A stretch of 64,000 bases of DNA from NCBI RefSeq assembly GCF_932526225.1, contig NC_064044.1, positions 2,115,001 through 2,179,000 of the forward strand, read 5' to 3'. This stretch comes from Nematostella vectensis (Eukaryota; Cnidaria; Anthozoa; Actiniaria; Edwardsiidae). Shown piece by piece: positions 46,424 to 60,964 of this stretch; position 1 is the first letter of the stretch, and each line of letters begins with the position of its first letter. Under the pieces are notes generated by a model. The model worked only from the letters and a program-made list of their open reading frames with translations. It ran no database searches and was not told the origin of the DNA. Position numbers and translations under genes: made by a program.

Positions 46424-49400
46424 AAACAAGCGAAGAAAGAAAAACGTTTTTTTAGGAACCGTTTTTTTAATAAAATTAAATAGAAATAAATAAAATGCGA
46501 TTTGGCGATTCTATTTTTCTTTGTAGAGCTTATCAAGCTATTCGCCGGCCTAAATAATCATTAAAAAACAAAAAAAATGCAATGAAAGACGTAAGGGGGA
46601 GAGGTTTGTAAAATCGCATAGAATATGGACAAAATCAGCAATACTGTCTACGCTGACTAAGTATAGCTGTATTTCACTTTAACCCTTTCGCTTCTGGGAA
46701 CTTTTGAGCAACATTGTAAGAAAAACAGACTGAAAAAAGAAACCTCCCCCCCTATTTCAAGTCCAACACTACCAGTTAAGCTAAGCTACCGCTGACCCAA
46801 GACGGTATGCCTTGAAGTTTCCAACAATGCACTGCGGTGCCTTTTCTTTGTAACGACGGCACTGCTACAGCCTGTTGCTTATAACAGTTTTGCTTGTAAT
46901 TTGCTTAAAAATTACAGCTTTTTCACATCTGGAGAGTGCCTTAGGATATCATGAAGTCTTTTTGGGCATAATTAATGCTGTGCTCATGGATGTTTGCACG
47001 CTGAGGTTGATTCAATGGGATAATTCCTTGTCTGGGCTTCACCAAGTGAGAAAGGAATTTTCTGGTGAATGGCCTCATACTCTCCATTGTGGGCCATCTT
47101 TGCTACCCAAACTTATTCAAAAATTGTTTTCAGGCTTATTCTGGGTTCCTTGGACCTGGAAATGTTTTGTTTGGCTTCGGGGCAAAGAGACTTATAAAAA
47201 AACTGTTATGATTCTGGGGGAGGAGATTGCCCGCCTGTCTGTCAAGGTGTTTCCAAGACTCCCATGATGCAGTGCAGGCATGCAAAATAGGCTAACAATG
47301 GTGACTCGCTTCTAATGGAGGTTCTAGCATTGATTATTGTGACTGATTGCTGTAAAATGGGACCTGACGGAGCGCAATAAAGGTATCTATTGGTGACTTG
47401 ATCTGTGTTTGCTTGTCTCTATTTGTAGTTCGGAATTTTGTGTCTTTTTTGGTAAGAAATGTTTCTAAGTTAAAGCATTTTATTACGAATTGCTTGTTGA
47501 TATTTTGACAAAAGAGTCAATTCTATTACATTGCTTAGATGCGCTTTTGCAGGTCGTCTATGCCTTGGATGAATCTATGAGTATCCGGGTCTGGTGATGT
47601 TTAGTTTGCATTTTTGACGTTTTGGAGTTGGGCCTATATTTTACAGGCGTCTCAGGGCGTTATGGCAATGAAAGACTTAAAGGGACAGCGTCATGGTACT
47701 GCGCATGTCAGTGTTTATTGTAGGCTTTTAATCGCCTACAAATAGTTGAACTTTTTAAAAGCTGTCAATACCTTGTTAAAATAATATGCAATATTTTATT
47801 GAAAGCAATATTTTATAGAAACTATGTTTATTGACAGTTTGTGGTCATTTTCTTTGAATTTAAGTCCCCCACATGTACCAAAAGCTCATAAGTCAGTATT
47901 AGAGTTTACTAAATTTCATTGTGTCAGGTTCAGAGAGCTATTGAAAGCACTTACCATGGCACTGCCCCTTTAAAAAGCTAAAAAAAAAAAGAAGAGAAAA
48001 TAGCTGGAGGGGGTCCCTGTTGGTTTTCTTTTAGTTTTAGTTTTCTTTTATTATTATTTTTTTCTGGGGTGGGGGGGGGGTGGGGGAAGGAGGAATTCAG
48101 CTTAAAATTGCCCGTGGTCAATTCAACCAACTAAGCAACTAGTTCAAAAGATGTTGGTTTTGCAGTCTTTTATTCAATACTTTCAAGGTTATCATGCAAT
48201 TCTGTAGTTTGACTGGAAATATATACTTTTTTTCTATTCATTTACAGTTCTATATGTACAGTGTGACCATAGTCATGATTACAATTATTTATAATAATTT
48301 TTACCCACTAACAGAAACCAACTTGACTGCAAAACACTCACTGTAAAGAATAAGATATTAGGCATTTCTTTCATGTGGCTGTGAGGTTGACCTGTTAACA
48401 TCTACAGGGGCCACACTCACCTCGGAATCATAGGGGTCCATAAAAGCAAGGTGTCGCAGAACCTTTCCCTGCCCTCCTTACCCTCTTTCATCAGGAACAC
48501 CTGTGCAGCCGACACCCTTAGGTGGATGGGGTGCACAGGTGCTTTGGGTGTGGCCCTGAAGATGGCACAGTGACCACAAGATGTACCAGAATGAAATTGT
48601 ATATACTGTAAAAACATGTGAGTAGAAAACAGTCAATAGCCATGGAGTTTTTAGTGTGTTGTACATGTTATACATGTTTTAGGATTTACCTAATTACTTA
48701 CAGTATTTTTTTAAATAGAATTTTTTACTTGTATAATTTAGATGAGTAATATATACTTTTCATAGTATGTTGTAGAACTCGTCTCGTTCCTCCTAAATAA
48801 CAATCAAAATTATGTTTGTTATTATCTTCGTGCAAAGGAATCTACAGTAGTTTTTTAATCAGATAATTGTTTTTCCTTCAACACTCCCCTGTTATTTCAA
48901 CAGCTCTCTCTTGAGTTTGCTTGTCTCAGAAATAGACCTTGTTTGATAAACAAAGACATGTTACCCACTTATTCAATAATAGGTAACAACTGCAATATTG
49001 TACTGTATGAAAAGAGTGTCCCTCCCCCTTCTAATGTTGACATCAGTAAATCTAGCAAGCTCATTTTGCTAGATGTATGATGTATACCAGGCTTGTATCC
49101 TCCAGGTCCATTTCCATACTCCGATGGATGCCATTACGGAATTGATCCGGAGATCCGGAGAAAAATTCACGAGGGGGAGGGCCAGTCAACACTCCTCTCC
49201 CCAAAGTCAGACGGTTGTTTGGATGGTCTGTTTTTTGTTTTTGTTTTTTTCTTCTTATTTTTTTTCCAAAAACTACGCAGGAGTGAGCGGGGTTAAGCTC
49301 TACGAAAATAAAAATGAATAGAAAAAAAAAAAAGAAAAAAGGGCATTGGCATGGGATCGAACCCGACCTGAAAAACAAAACGGAAACCATACATACGGAT

Positions 49401-49710
49401 TACCCAATCGGTATGTCAGCACAAGGCTTTTACGGAAGGCTGTAAAGAACCCGAAGGCCCCAAGCACCGATATTTCCGGCGAATATGCTGTACAACACTC
49501 TTGCAAGGTATTCCGACCCGCGCATTAATGAGGAGGACAATAACCAGGATCCCAGGCCTGTAATACGGTTACGCCACGCACAGCTCGCTGAGATAGAGGG
49601 TGAAAAAATACAGGTCTATTTGGGCGTCTTCAGTCCCTTGGGGGCTCGCTATGTCGGCGCGTGGCATCGTAACGCACGGGCGCATTGTCCTTTACCGTGT
49701 ACAGGACATC
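46424..49710 (-). repeat. Array unit R6 (3287 bp)
   Basis: First of the homogeneous right subfamily R6-R10: 10-bp deletion in element B, GTTTTCTTTTAG in place of GTTTTGTTTTAG. Element B is at 46683-47676 and element A at 47681-47969. Confidence 0.9.
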
Positions 49711-52700
49711 AAACAAGCGAAGAAAGAAAAACGTTTTTTTAGGAACCGTTTTTTTAATAAAAATAAATAGAAATAAATAAAGTGCGATTTGGCGATTCTA
49801 TTTTTCTTTGTAGAGCTTATCAAGCTATTCACCGGCCTAAATAATCATTAAAAAACAAAAAAAATGCAATGAAAGACATAAGGGGGAGAGGTTTGTAAAA
49901 TCGCATAGAATATGGACAAAATCAGCAATACTGTCTACGCTGACTAAGTATAGCTGTATTTCACTTTAACCCTTTCGCTTCTGGGAACTTTTGAGCAACA
50001 TTGTAAGAAAAACAGACTGAAAAAAGAAACCTCCCCCCCTATTTCAAGTCCAACACTACCAGTTAAGCTAAGCTACCGCTGACCCAAGACGGTATGCCTT
50101 GAAGTTTCCAACAATGCACTGCGGTGCCTTTTCTTTGTAACGACGGCACTGCTACAGCCTGTTGCTTATAACAGTTTTGCTTGTAATTTGCTTAAAAATT
50201 ACAGCTTTTTCACATCTGGAGAGTGCCTTAGGACATCATGAAGTCTTTTTGGGCATAATTAATGCTGTGCTCATGGATGTTTGCACGCTGAGGTTGATTC
50301 AATGGGATAATTCCTTGTCTGGGCTTCACCAAGTGAGAAAGGAATTTTCTGGTGAATGGCCTCATACTCTCCATTGTGGGCCATCTTTGCTACCCAACCT
50401 TATTCAAAAATTGTTTTCAGGCTTATTCTGGGTTCCTTGGACCTGGAAATGTTTTGTTTGGCTTCGGGGCAAAGAGACTTATAAAAAAACTGTTATGATT
50501 CTGGGGGAGGAGATTGCCCGCCTGTCTGTCAAGGTGTTTCCAAGACTCCCATGATGCAGTGCAGGCATGCAAAATAGGCTAACAATGGTGACTCGCTTCT
50601 AATGGAGGTTCTAGCATTGATTATTGTGACTGATTGCTGTAAAATGGGACCTGACGGAGCGCAATAAAGGTATCTATTGGTGACTTGATCTGTGTTTGCT
50701 TGTCTCTATTTGTAGTTCGGAATTTTGTGTCTTTTTTGGTAAGAAATGTTTCTAAGTTAAAGCATTTTATTACGAATTGCTTGTTGATATTTTGACAAAA
50801 GAGTCAATTCTATTACATTGCTTAGATGCGCTTTTGCAGGTCGTCTATGCCTTGGATGAATCTATGAGTATCCGGGTCTGGTGATGTTTAGTTTGCATTT
50901 TTGACGTTTTGGAGTTGGGCCTATATTTTACAGGCGTCTCAGGGCGTTATGGCAATGAAAGACTTAAAGGGACAGCGTCATGGTACTGCGCATGTCAGTG
51001 TTTATTGTAGGCTTTTAATCGCCTACAAATAGTTGAACTTTTTAAAAGCTGTCAATACCTTGTTAAAATAATATGCAATATTTTATTGAAAGCAATATTT
51101 TATAGAAACTATGTTTATTGACAGTTTGTGGTCATTTTCTTTGAATTTAAGTCCCCCACATGTACCAAAAGCTCATAAGTCAGTATTAGAGTTTACTAAA
51201 TTTCATTGTGTCAGGTTCAGAGAGCTATTGAAAGCACTTACCATGGCACTGCCCCTTTAAATAGCTGTAAAAAAAAAGAAGAGAAAATAGCTGGAGGGGG
51301 TCTCTGTTGGTTTTCTTTTAGTTTTAGTTTTCTTTTATTATTATTTTTTTCTGGGGTGGGGGGGGTGGGGGAAGGAGGAATTCAGCTTAAAATTGCCCGT
51401 GGTCAATTCAACCAACTAAGCAACTAGTTCAAAAGATGTTGGTTTTGCAGTCTTTTATTCAATACTTTCAAGGTTATCATGCAATTCTGTAGTTTGACTG
51501 GAAATATATACTTTTTTTCTATTCATTTACAGTTCTATATGTACAGTGTGACCATAGTCATGATTACAATTATTTATAATAATTTTTACCCACTAACAGA
51601 AACCAACTTGACTGCAAAACACTCACTGTAAAGAATAAGATATTAGGCATTTCTTTCATGTGGCTGTGAGGTTGACCTGTTAACATCTACAGGGGCCACA
51701 CTCACCTCGGAATCATAGGGGTCCATAAAAGCAAGGTGTCGCAGAACCTTTCCCTGCCCTCCTTACCCTCTTTCATCAGGAACACCTGTGCAGCCGACAC
51801 CCTTAGGTGGATGGGGTGCACAGGTGCTTTGGGTGTGGCCCTGAAGATGGCACAGTGACCACAAGATGTACCAGAATGAAATTGTATATACTGTAAAAAC
51901 ATGTGAGTAGAAAACAGTCAATAGCCATGGAGTTTTTAGTGTGTTGTACATGTTATACATGTTTTAGGATTTACCTAATTACTTACAGTATTTTTTTAAA
52001 TAGAATTTTTTACTTGTATAATTTAGATGAGTAATATATACTTTTCATAGTATGTTGTAGAACTCGTCTCGTTCCTCCTAAATAACAATCAAAATTATGT
52101 TTGTTATTATCTTCGTGCAAAGGAATCTACAGTAGTTTTTTAATCAGATAATTGTTTTTCCTTCAACACTCCCCTGTTATTTCAACAGCTCTCTCTTGAG
52201 TTTGCTTGTCTCAGAAATAGACCTTGTTTGATAAACAAAGACATGTTACCCACTTATTCAATAATAGGTAACAACTGCAATATTGTACTGTATGAAAAGA
52301 GTGTCCCTCCCCCTTCTAATGTTGACATCAGTAAATCTAGCAAGCTCATTTTGCTAGATGTATGATGTATACCAGGCTTGTATCCTCCAGGTCCATTTCC
52401 ATACTCCGATGGATGCCATTACGGAATTGATCCGGAGATCCGGAGAAAAATTCACGAGGGGGAGGGCCAGTCAACACTCCTCTCCCCAAAGTCAGACGGT
52501 TGTTTGGATGGTCTGTTTTTTGTTTTTGTTTTTTTCTTCTTATTTTATTTCCAAAAACTACGCAGGAGTGAGCGGGGTTAAGCTCTACGAAAATAAAAAT
52601 GAATAGAAAAAAAAAAAGAAAAAAGGGCATTGGCATGGGATCGAACCCGACCTGAAAAACAAAACGGAAACCATACATACGGATTACCCAATCGGTATGT

Positions 52701-52996
52701 CAGCACAAGGCTTTTACGGAAGGCTGTAAAGAACCCGAAGGCCCCAAGCACCGATATATTTCCGGCGAATATGCTGTCCAACACTCTTGCAAGGTATTCC
52801 GACCCGCGCATTAATGGGGAGGACAATAACCAGGATCCCAGGCCTGTAATACGGTTACGCCACGCACAGCTCGCTGAGATAGAGGGTGAAAAAATACAGG
52901 TCTATTTGGGCGTCTTCAGTCCCTTGGGGGCTCGCTATGTCGGCGCGTGGCATCGTAACGCACGGGCGCATTGTCCTTTACCGTGTACAGGACATC
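49711..52996 (-). repeat. Array unit R7 (3286 bp)
   Basis: Element B is at 49970-50963 and element A at 50968-51256. A 2-bp AT insertion lies in the GC-rich block near 52755. Confidence 0.9.
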
Positions 52997-55900
52997 AAAC
53001 AAGCGAAGAAAGAAAAACGTTTTTTTAGGAACCGTTTTTTTAATAAAAATAAATAGAAATAAATAAAGTGCGATTTGGCGATTCTATTTTTCTTTGTAGA
53101 GCTTATCAAGCTATTCACCGGCCTAAATAATCATTAAAAAACAAAAAAAATGCAATGAAAGACGTAAGGGGGAGAGGTTTGTAAAATCGCATAGAATATG
53201 GACAAAATCAGCAATACTGTCTACGCTGACTAAGTATAGCTGTATTTCACTTTAACCCTTTCGCTTCTGGGAACTTTTGAGCAACATTGTAAGAAAAACA
53301 GACTGAAAAAAGAAACCTCCCCCCCTATTTCAAGTCCAACACTACCAGTTAAGCTAAGCTACCGCTGACCCAAGACGGTATGCCTTGAAGTTTCCAACAA
53401 TGCACTGCGGTGCCTTTTCTTTGTAACGACGGCACTGCTACAGCCTGTTGCTTATAACAGTTTTGCTTGTAATTTGCTTAAAAATTACAGCTTTTTCACA
53501 TCTGGAGAGTGCCTTAGGACATCATGAAGTCTTTTTGGGCATAATTAATGCTGTGCTCATGGATGTTTGCACGCTGAGGTTGATTCAATGGGATAATTCC
53601 TTGTCTGGGCTTCACCAAGTGAGAAAGGAATTTTCTGGTGAATGGCCTCATACTCTCTATTGTGGGCCATCTTTGCTACCCAACCTTATTCAAAAATTGT
53701 TTTCAGGCTTATTCTGGGTTCCTTGGACCTGGAAATGTTTTGTTTGGCTTCGGGGCAAAGAGACTTATAAAAAAACTGTTATGATTCTGGGGGAGGAGAT
53801 TGCCCGCCTGTCTGTCAAGGTGTTTCCAAGACTCCCATGATGCAGTGCAGGCATGCAAAATAGGCTAACAATGGTGACTCGCTTCTAATGGAGGTTCTAG
53901 CATTGATTATTGTGACTGATTGCTGTAAAATGGGACCTGACGGAGCGCAATAAAGGTATCTATTGGTGACTTGATCTGTGTTTGCTTGTCTCTATTTGTA
54001 GTTCGGAATTTTGTGTCTTTTTTGGTAAGAAATGTTTCTAAGTTAAAGCATTTTATTACGAATTGCTTGTTGATATTTTGACAAAAGAGTCAATTCTATT
54101 ACATTGCTTAGATGCGCTTTTGCAGGTCGTCTATGCCTTGGATGAATCTATGAGTATCCGGGTCTGGTGATGTTTAGTTTGCATTTTTGACGTTTTGGAG
54201 TTGGGCCTATATTTTACAGGCGTCTCAGGGCGTTATGGCAATGAAAGACTTAAAGGGACAGCGTCATGGTACTGCGCATGTCAGTGTTTATTGTAGGCTT
54301 TTAATCGCCTACAAATAGTTGAACTTTTTAAAAGCTGTCAATACCTTGTTAAAATAATATGCAATATTTTATTGAAAGCAATATTTTATAGAAACTATGT
54401 TTATTGACAGTTTGTGGTCATTTTCTTTGAATTTAAGTCCCCCACATGTACCAAAAGCTCATAAGTCAGTATTAGAGTTTACTAAATTTCATTGTGTCAG
54501 GTTCAGAGAGCTATTGAAAGCACTTACCATGGCACTGCCCCTTTAAATAGCTGTAAAAAAAAGAAGAGAAAATAGCTGGAGGGGGTCTCTGTTGGTTTTC
54601 TTTTAGTTTTAGTTTTCTTTTATTATTATTTTTTTCTGGGGTGGGGGGGGGGGGGGGGGGGTGGGGGAAGGAGGAATTCAGCTTAAAATTGCCCGTGGTC
54701 AATTCAACCAACTAAGCAACTAGTTCAAAAGATGTTGGTTTTGCAGTCTTTTATTCAATACTTTCAAGGTTATCATGCAATTCTGTAGTTTGACTGGAAA
54801 TATATACTTTTTTTCTATTCATTTACAGTTCTATATGTACAGTGTGACCATAGTCATGATTACAATTATTTATAATAATTTTTACCCACTAACAGAAACC
54901 AACTTGACTGCAAAACACTCACTGTAAAGCATAAGATATTAGGCATTTCTTTCATGTGGCTGTGAGGTTGACCTGTTAACATCTACAGGGGCCACACTCA
55001 CCTCGGAATCATAGGGGTCCATAAAAGCAAGGTGTCGCAGAACCTTTCCCTGCCCTCCTTACCCTCTTTCATCAGGAACACCTGTGCAGCCGACACCCTT
55101 AGGTGGATGGGGTGCACAGGTGCTTTGGGTGTGGCCCTGAAGATGGCACAGTGACCACAAGATGTACCAGAATGAAATTGTATATACTGTAAAAACATGT
55201 GAGTAGAAAACAGTCAATAGCCATGGAGTTTTTAGTGTGTTGTACATGTTATACATGTTTTAGGATTTACCTAATTACTTACAGTATTTTTTTAAATAGA
55301 ATTTTTTACTTGTATAATTTAGATGAGTAATATATACTTTTCATAGTATGTTGTAGAACTCGTCTCGTTCCTCCTAAATAACAATCAAAATTATGTTTGT
55401 TATTATCTTCGTGCAAAGGAATCTACAGTAGTTTTTTAATCAGATAATTGTTTTTCCTTCAACACTCCCCTGTTATTTCAACAGCTCTCTCTTGAGTTTG
55501 CTTGTCTCAGAAATAGACCTTGTTTGATAAACAAAGACATGTTACCCACTTATTCAATAATAGGTAACAACTGCAATATTGTACTGTATGAAAAGAGTGT
55601 CCCTCCCCCTTCTAATGTTGACATCAGTAAATCTAGCAAGCTCATTTTGCTAGATGTATGATGTATACCAGGCTTGTATCCTCCAGGTCCATTTCCATAC
55701 TCCGATGGATGCCATTACGGAATTGATCCGGAGATCCGGAGAAAAATTCACGAGGGGGAGGGCCAGTCAACACTCCTCTCCCCAAAGTCAGACGGTTGTT
55801 TGGATGGTCTGTTTTTTGTTTTTGTTTTTTTCTTCTTATTTTTTTTCCAAAAACTACGCAGGAGTGAGCGGGGTTAAGCTCTACGAAAATAAAAATGAAT

Positions 55901-56290
55901 AGAAAAAAAAAAAGAAAAAAGGGCATTGGCATGGGATCGAACCCGACCTGAAAAACAAAACGGAAATCATACATACGGATTACCCAATCGGTATGTCAGC
56001 ACAAGGCTTTTACGGAAGGCTGTAAAGAACCCGAAGGCCCCAAGCACCGATATTTCCGGCGAATATGCTGTACAACACTCTTGCAAGGTATTCCGACCCG
56101 CGCATTAATGGGGAGGACAATAACCAGGATCCCAGGCCTGTAATACGGTTACGCCACGCACAGCTCGCTGAGATAGAGGGTGAAAAAATACAGGTCTATT
56201 TGGGCGTCTTCAGTCCCTTGGGGGCTCGCTATGTCGGCGCGTGGCATCGTAACGCACGGGCGCATTGTCCCTTACCGTGTACAGGACATC
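52997..56290 (-). repeat. Array unit R8 (3294 bp)
   Basis: Element B is at 53256-54249 and element A at 54254-54542. It carries the longest G tract of the window (54643-54661). Confidence 0.9.
54643..54661 (+). repeat. 19-nt G homopolymer (longest copy of the variable tract)
   Basis: GGGGT, nineteen G, T, GGGGG. It is the same locus as the C tract at 5911-5935 in the opposite arm, and a strong candidate for slippage and for G-quadruplex formation. Confidence 0.75.
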
Positions 56291-59200
56291 AAACAAGCGA
56301 AGAAAGAAAAACGTTTTTTTAGGAACCGTTTTTTTAATAAAAATAAATAGAAATAAGTAAAGTGCGATTTGGCGATTCTATTTTTCTTTGTAGAGCTTAT
56401 CAAGCTATTCACCGGCCTAAATAATCATTAAAAAACAAAAAAAATGCAATGAAAGACGTAAGGGGGAGAGGTTTGTAAAATCGCATAGAATATGGACAAA
56501 ATCAGCAATACTGTCTACGCTGACTAAGTATAGCTGTATTTCACTTTAACCCTTTCGCTTCTGGGAACTTTTGAGCAACATTGTAAGAAAAACAGACTGA
56601 AAAAAGAAACCTCCCCCCCTATTTCAAGTCCAACACTACCAGTTAAGCTAAGCTACCGCTGACCCAAGACGGTATGCCTTGAAGTTTCCAACAATGCACT
56701 GCGGTGCCTTTTCTTTGTAACGACGGCACTGCTACAGCCTGTTGCTTATAACAGTTTTGCTTGTAATTTGCTTAAAAATTACAGCTTTTTCACATCTGGA
56801 GAGTGCCTTAGGACATCATGAAGTCTTTTTGGGCATAATTAATGCTGTGCTCATGGATGTTTGCACGCTGAGGTTGATTCAATGGGATAATTCCTTGTCT
56901 GGGCTTCACCAAGTGAGAAAGGAATTTTCTGGTGAATGGCCTCATACTCTCCATTGTGGGCCATCTTTGCTACCCAACCTTATTCAAAAATTGTTTTCAG
57001 GCTTATTCTGGGTTCCTTGGACCTGGAAATGTTTTGTTTGGCTTCGGGGCAAAGAGACTTATAAAAAAACTGTTATGATTCTGGGGGAGGAGATTGCCCG
57101 CCTGTCTGTCAAGGTGTTTCCAAGACTCCCATGATGCAGTGCAGGCATGCAAAATAGGCTAACAATGGTGACTCGCTTCTAATGGAGGTTTTAGCATTGA
57201 TTATTGTGACTGATTGCTGTAAAATGGGACCTGACGGAGCGCAATAAAGGTATCTATTGGTGACTTGATCTGTGTTTGCTTGTCTCTATTTGTAGTTCGG
57301 AATTTTGTGTCTTTTTTGGTAAGAAATGTTTCTAAGTTAAAGCATTTTATTACGAATTGCTTGTTGATATTTTGACAAAAGAGTCAATTCTATTACATTG
57401 CTTAGATGCGCTTTTGCAGGTCGTCTATGCCTTGGATGAATCTATGAGTATCCGGGTCTGGTGATGTTTAGTTTGCATTTTTGACGTTTTGGAGTTGGGC
57501 CTATATTTTACAGGCGTCTCAGGGCGTTATGGCAATGAAAGACTTAAAGGGACAGCGTCATGGTACTGCGCATGTCAGTGTTTATTGTAGGCTTTTAATC
57601 GCCTACAAATAGTTGAACTTTTTAAAAGCTGTCAATACCTTGTTAAAATAATATGCAATATTTTATTGAAAGCAATATTTTATAGAAACTATGTTTATTG
57701 ACAGTTTGTGGTCATTTTCTTTGAATTTAAGTCCCCCACATGTACCAAAAGCTCATAAGTCAGTATTAGAGTTTACTAAATTTCATTGTGTCAGGTTCAG
57801 AGAGCTATTGAAAGCACTTACCATGGCACTGCCCCTTTAAATAGCTGTAAAAAAAAGAAGAGAAAATAGCTGGAGGGGGTCTCTGTTGGTTTTCTTTTAG
57901 TTTTAGTTTTCTTTTATTATTATTTTTTTCTGGGGTGGGGGGGGGGGGGGGTGGGGGAAGGAGGAATTCAGCTTAAAATTGCCCGTGGTCAATTCAACCA
58001 ACTAAGCAACTAGTTCAAAAGATGTTGGTTTTGCAGTCTTTTATTCAATACTTTCAAGGTTATCATGCAATTCTGTAGTTTGACTGGAAATATATACTTT
58101 TTTTCTATTCATTTACAGTTCTATATGTACAGTGTGACCATAGTCATGATTACAATTATTTATAATAATTTTTACCCACTAACAGAAACCAACTTGACTG
58201 CAAAACACTCACTGTAAAGCATAAGATATTAGGCATTTCTTTCATGTGGCTGTGAGGTTGACCTGTTAACATCTACAGGGGCCACACTCACCTCGGAATC
58301 ATAGGGGTCCATAAAAGCAAGGTGTCGCAGAACCTTTCCCTGCCCTCCTTACCCTCTTTCATCAGGAACACCTGTGCAGCCGACACCCTTAGGTGGATGG
58401 GGTGCACAGGTGCTTTGGGTGTGGCCCTGAAGATGGCACAGTGACCACAAGATGTACCAGAATGAAATTGTATATACTGTAAAAACATGTGAGTAGAAAA
58501 CAGTCAATAGCCATGGAGTTTTTAGTGTGTTGTACATGTTATACATGTTTTAGGATTTACCTAATTACTTACAGTATTTTTTTAAATAGAATTTTTTACT
58601 TGTATAATTTAGATGAGTAATATATACTTTTCATAGTATGTTGTAGAACTCGTCTCGTTCCTCCTAAATAACAATCAAAATTATGTTTGTTATTATCTTC
58701 GTGCAAAGGAATCTACAGTAGTTTTTTAATCAGATAATTGTTTTTCCTTCAACACTCCCCTGTTATTTCAACAGCTCTCTCTTGAGTTTGCTTGTCTCAG
58801 AAATAGACCTTGTTTGATAAACAAAGACATGTTACCCACTTATTCAATAATAGGTAACAACTGCAATATTGTACTGTATGAAAAGAGTGTCCCTCCCCCT
58901 TCTAATGTTGACATCAGTAAATCTAGCAAGCTCATTTTGCTAGATGTATGATGTATACCAGGCTTGTATCCTCCAGGTCCATTTCCATACTCCGATGGAT
59001 GCCATTACGGAATTGATCCGGAGATCCGGAGAAAAATTCACGAGGGGGAGGGCCAGTCAACACTCCTCTCCCCAAAGTCAGACGGTTGTTTGGATGGTCT
59101 GTTTTTTGTTTTTGTTTTTTTCTTCTTATTTTTTTTCCAAAAACTACGCAGGAGTGAGCGGGGTTAAGCTCTACGAAAATAAAAATGAATAGAAAAAAAA

Positions 59201-59580
59201 AAAGAAAAAAGGGCATTGGCATGGGATCGAACCCGACCTGAAAAACAAAACGGAAACCATACATACGGATTACCCAATCGGTATGGCAGCACAAGGCTTT
59301 TACGGAAGGCTGTAAAGAACCCGAAGGCCCCAAGCACCGATATTTCCGGCGAATATGCTGTACAACACTCTTGCAAGGTATTCCGACCCGCGCATTAATG
59401 GGGAGGACAATAACCAGGATCCCAGGCCTGTAATACGGTTACGCCACGCACAGCTCGCTGAGATAGAGGGTGAAAAAATACAGGTCTATTTGGGCGTCTT
59501 CAGTCCCTTGGGGGCTCGCTATGTCGGCGCGTGGCATCGTAACGCACGGGCGCATTGTCCTTTACCGTGTACAGGACATC
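56291..59580 (-). repeat. Array unit R9 (3290 bp)
   Basis: Element B is at 56550-57543 and element A at 57548-57836. Very close to R8 and R10. Confidence 0.9.
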
Positions 59581-60964
59581 AAACAAGCGAAGAAAGAAAA
59601 ACGTTTTTTTAGGAACCGTTTTTTTAATAAAAATAAATAGAAATAAATAAAGTGCGATTTGGCGATTCTATTTTTCTTTGTAGAGCTTATCAAGCTATTC
59701 ACCGGCCTAAATAATCATTAAAAAACAAAAAAAATGCAATGAAAGACGTAAGGGGGAGAGGTTTGTAAAATCGCATAGAATATGGACAAAATCAGCAATA
59801 CTGTCTACGCTGACTAAGTATAGCTGTATTTCACTTTAACCCTTTCGCTTCTGGGAACTTTTGAGCAACATTGTAAGAAAAATAGACTGAAAAAAGAAAC
59901 CTCCCCCCCTATTTCAAGTCCAACACTACCAGTTAAGCTAAGCTACCGCTGACCCAAGACGGTATGCCTTGAAGTTTCCAACAATGCACTGCGGTGCCTT
60001 TTCTTTGTAACGACGGCACTGCTACAGCCTGTTGCTTATAACAGTTTTGCTTGTAATTTGCTTAAAAATTACAGCTTTTTCACATCTGGAGAGTGCCTTA
60101 GGACATCATGAAGTCTTTTTGGGCATAATTAATGCTGTGCTCATGGATGTTTGCACGCTGAGGTTGATTCAATGGGATAATTCCTTGTCTGGGCTTCACC
60201 AAGTGAGAAAGGAATTTTCTGGTGAATGGCCTCATACTCTCCATTGTGGGCCATCTTTGCTACCCAACCTTATTCAAAAATTGTTTTCAGGCTTATTCTG
60301 GGTTCCTTGGACCTGGAAATGTTTTGTTTGGCTTCGGGGCAAAGAGACTTATAAAAAAACTGTTATGATTCTGGGGGAGGAGATTGCCCGCCTGTCTGTC
60401 AAGGTGTTTCCAAGACTCCCATGATGCAGTGCAGGCATGCAAAATAGGCTAACAATGGTGACTCGCTTCTAATGGAGGTTCTAGCATTGATTATTGTGAC
60501 TGATTGCTGTAAAATGGGACCTGACGGAGCGCAATAAAGGTATTTATTGGTGACTTGATCTGTGTTTGCTTGTCTCTATTTGTAGTTCGGAATTTTGTGT
60601 CTTTTTTGGTAAGAAATGTTTCTAAGTTAAAGCATTTTATTACGAATTGCTTGTTGATATTTTGACAAAAGAGTCAATTCTATTACATTGCTTAGATGCG
60701 CTTTTGCAGGTCGTCTATGCCTTGGATGAATCTATGAGTATCCGGGTCTGGTGATGTTTAGTTTGCATTTTTGACGTTTTGGAGTTGGGCCTATATTTTA
60801 CAGGCGTCTCAGGGCGTTATGGCAATGAAAGACTTAAAGGGACAGCGTCATGGTACTGCGCATGTCAGTGTTTATTGTAGGCTTTTAATCGCCTACAAAT
60901 AGTTGAACTTTTTAAAAGCTGTCAATACCTTGTTAAAATAATATGCAATATTTTATTGAAAGCA

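Noticed and set aside
3634-60424. Recurrent 130-codon and 69-codon frames in element B as protein-coding genes
   Set aside because: The long frame opens with TTG, is broken by a T-run length change in some units, and the 69-codon frame is destroyed by a 10-bp deletion in R4 and R6-R10. There is no recognisable domain, and conservation equals that of flanking DNA.
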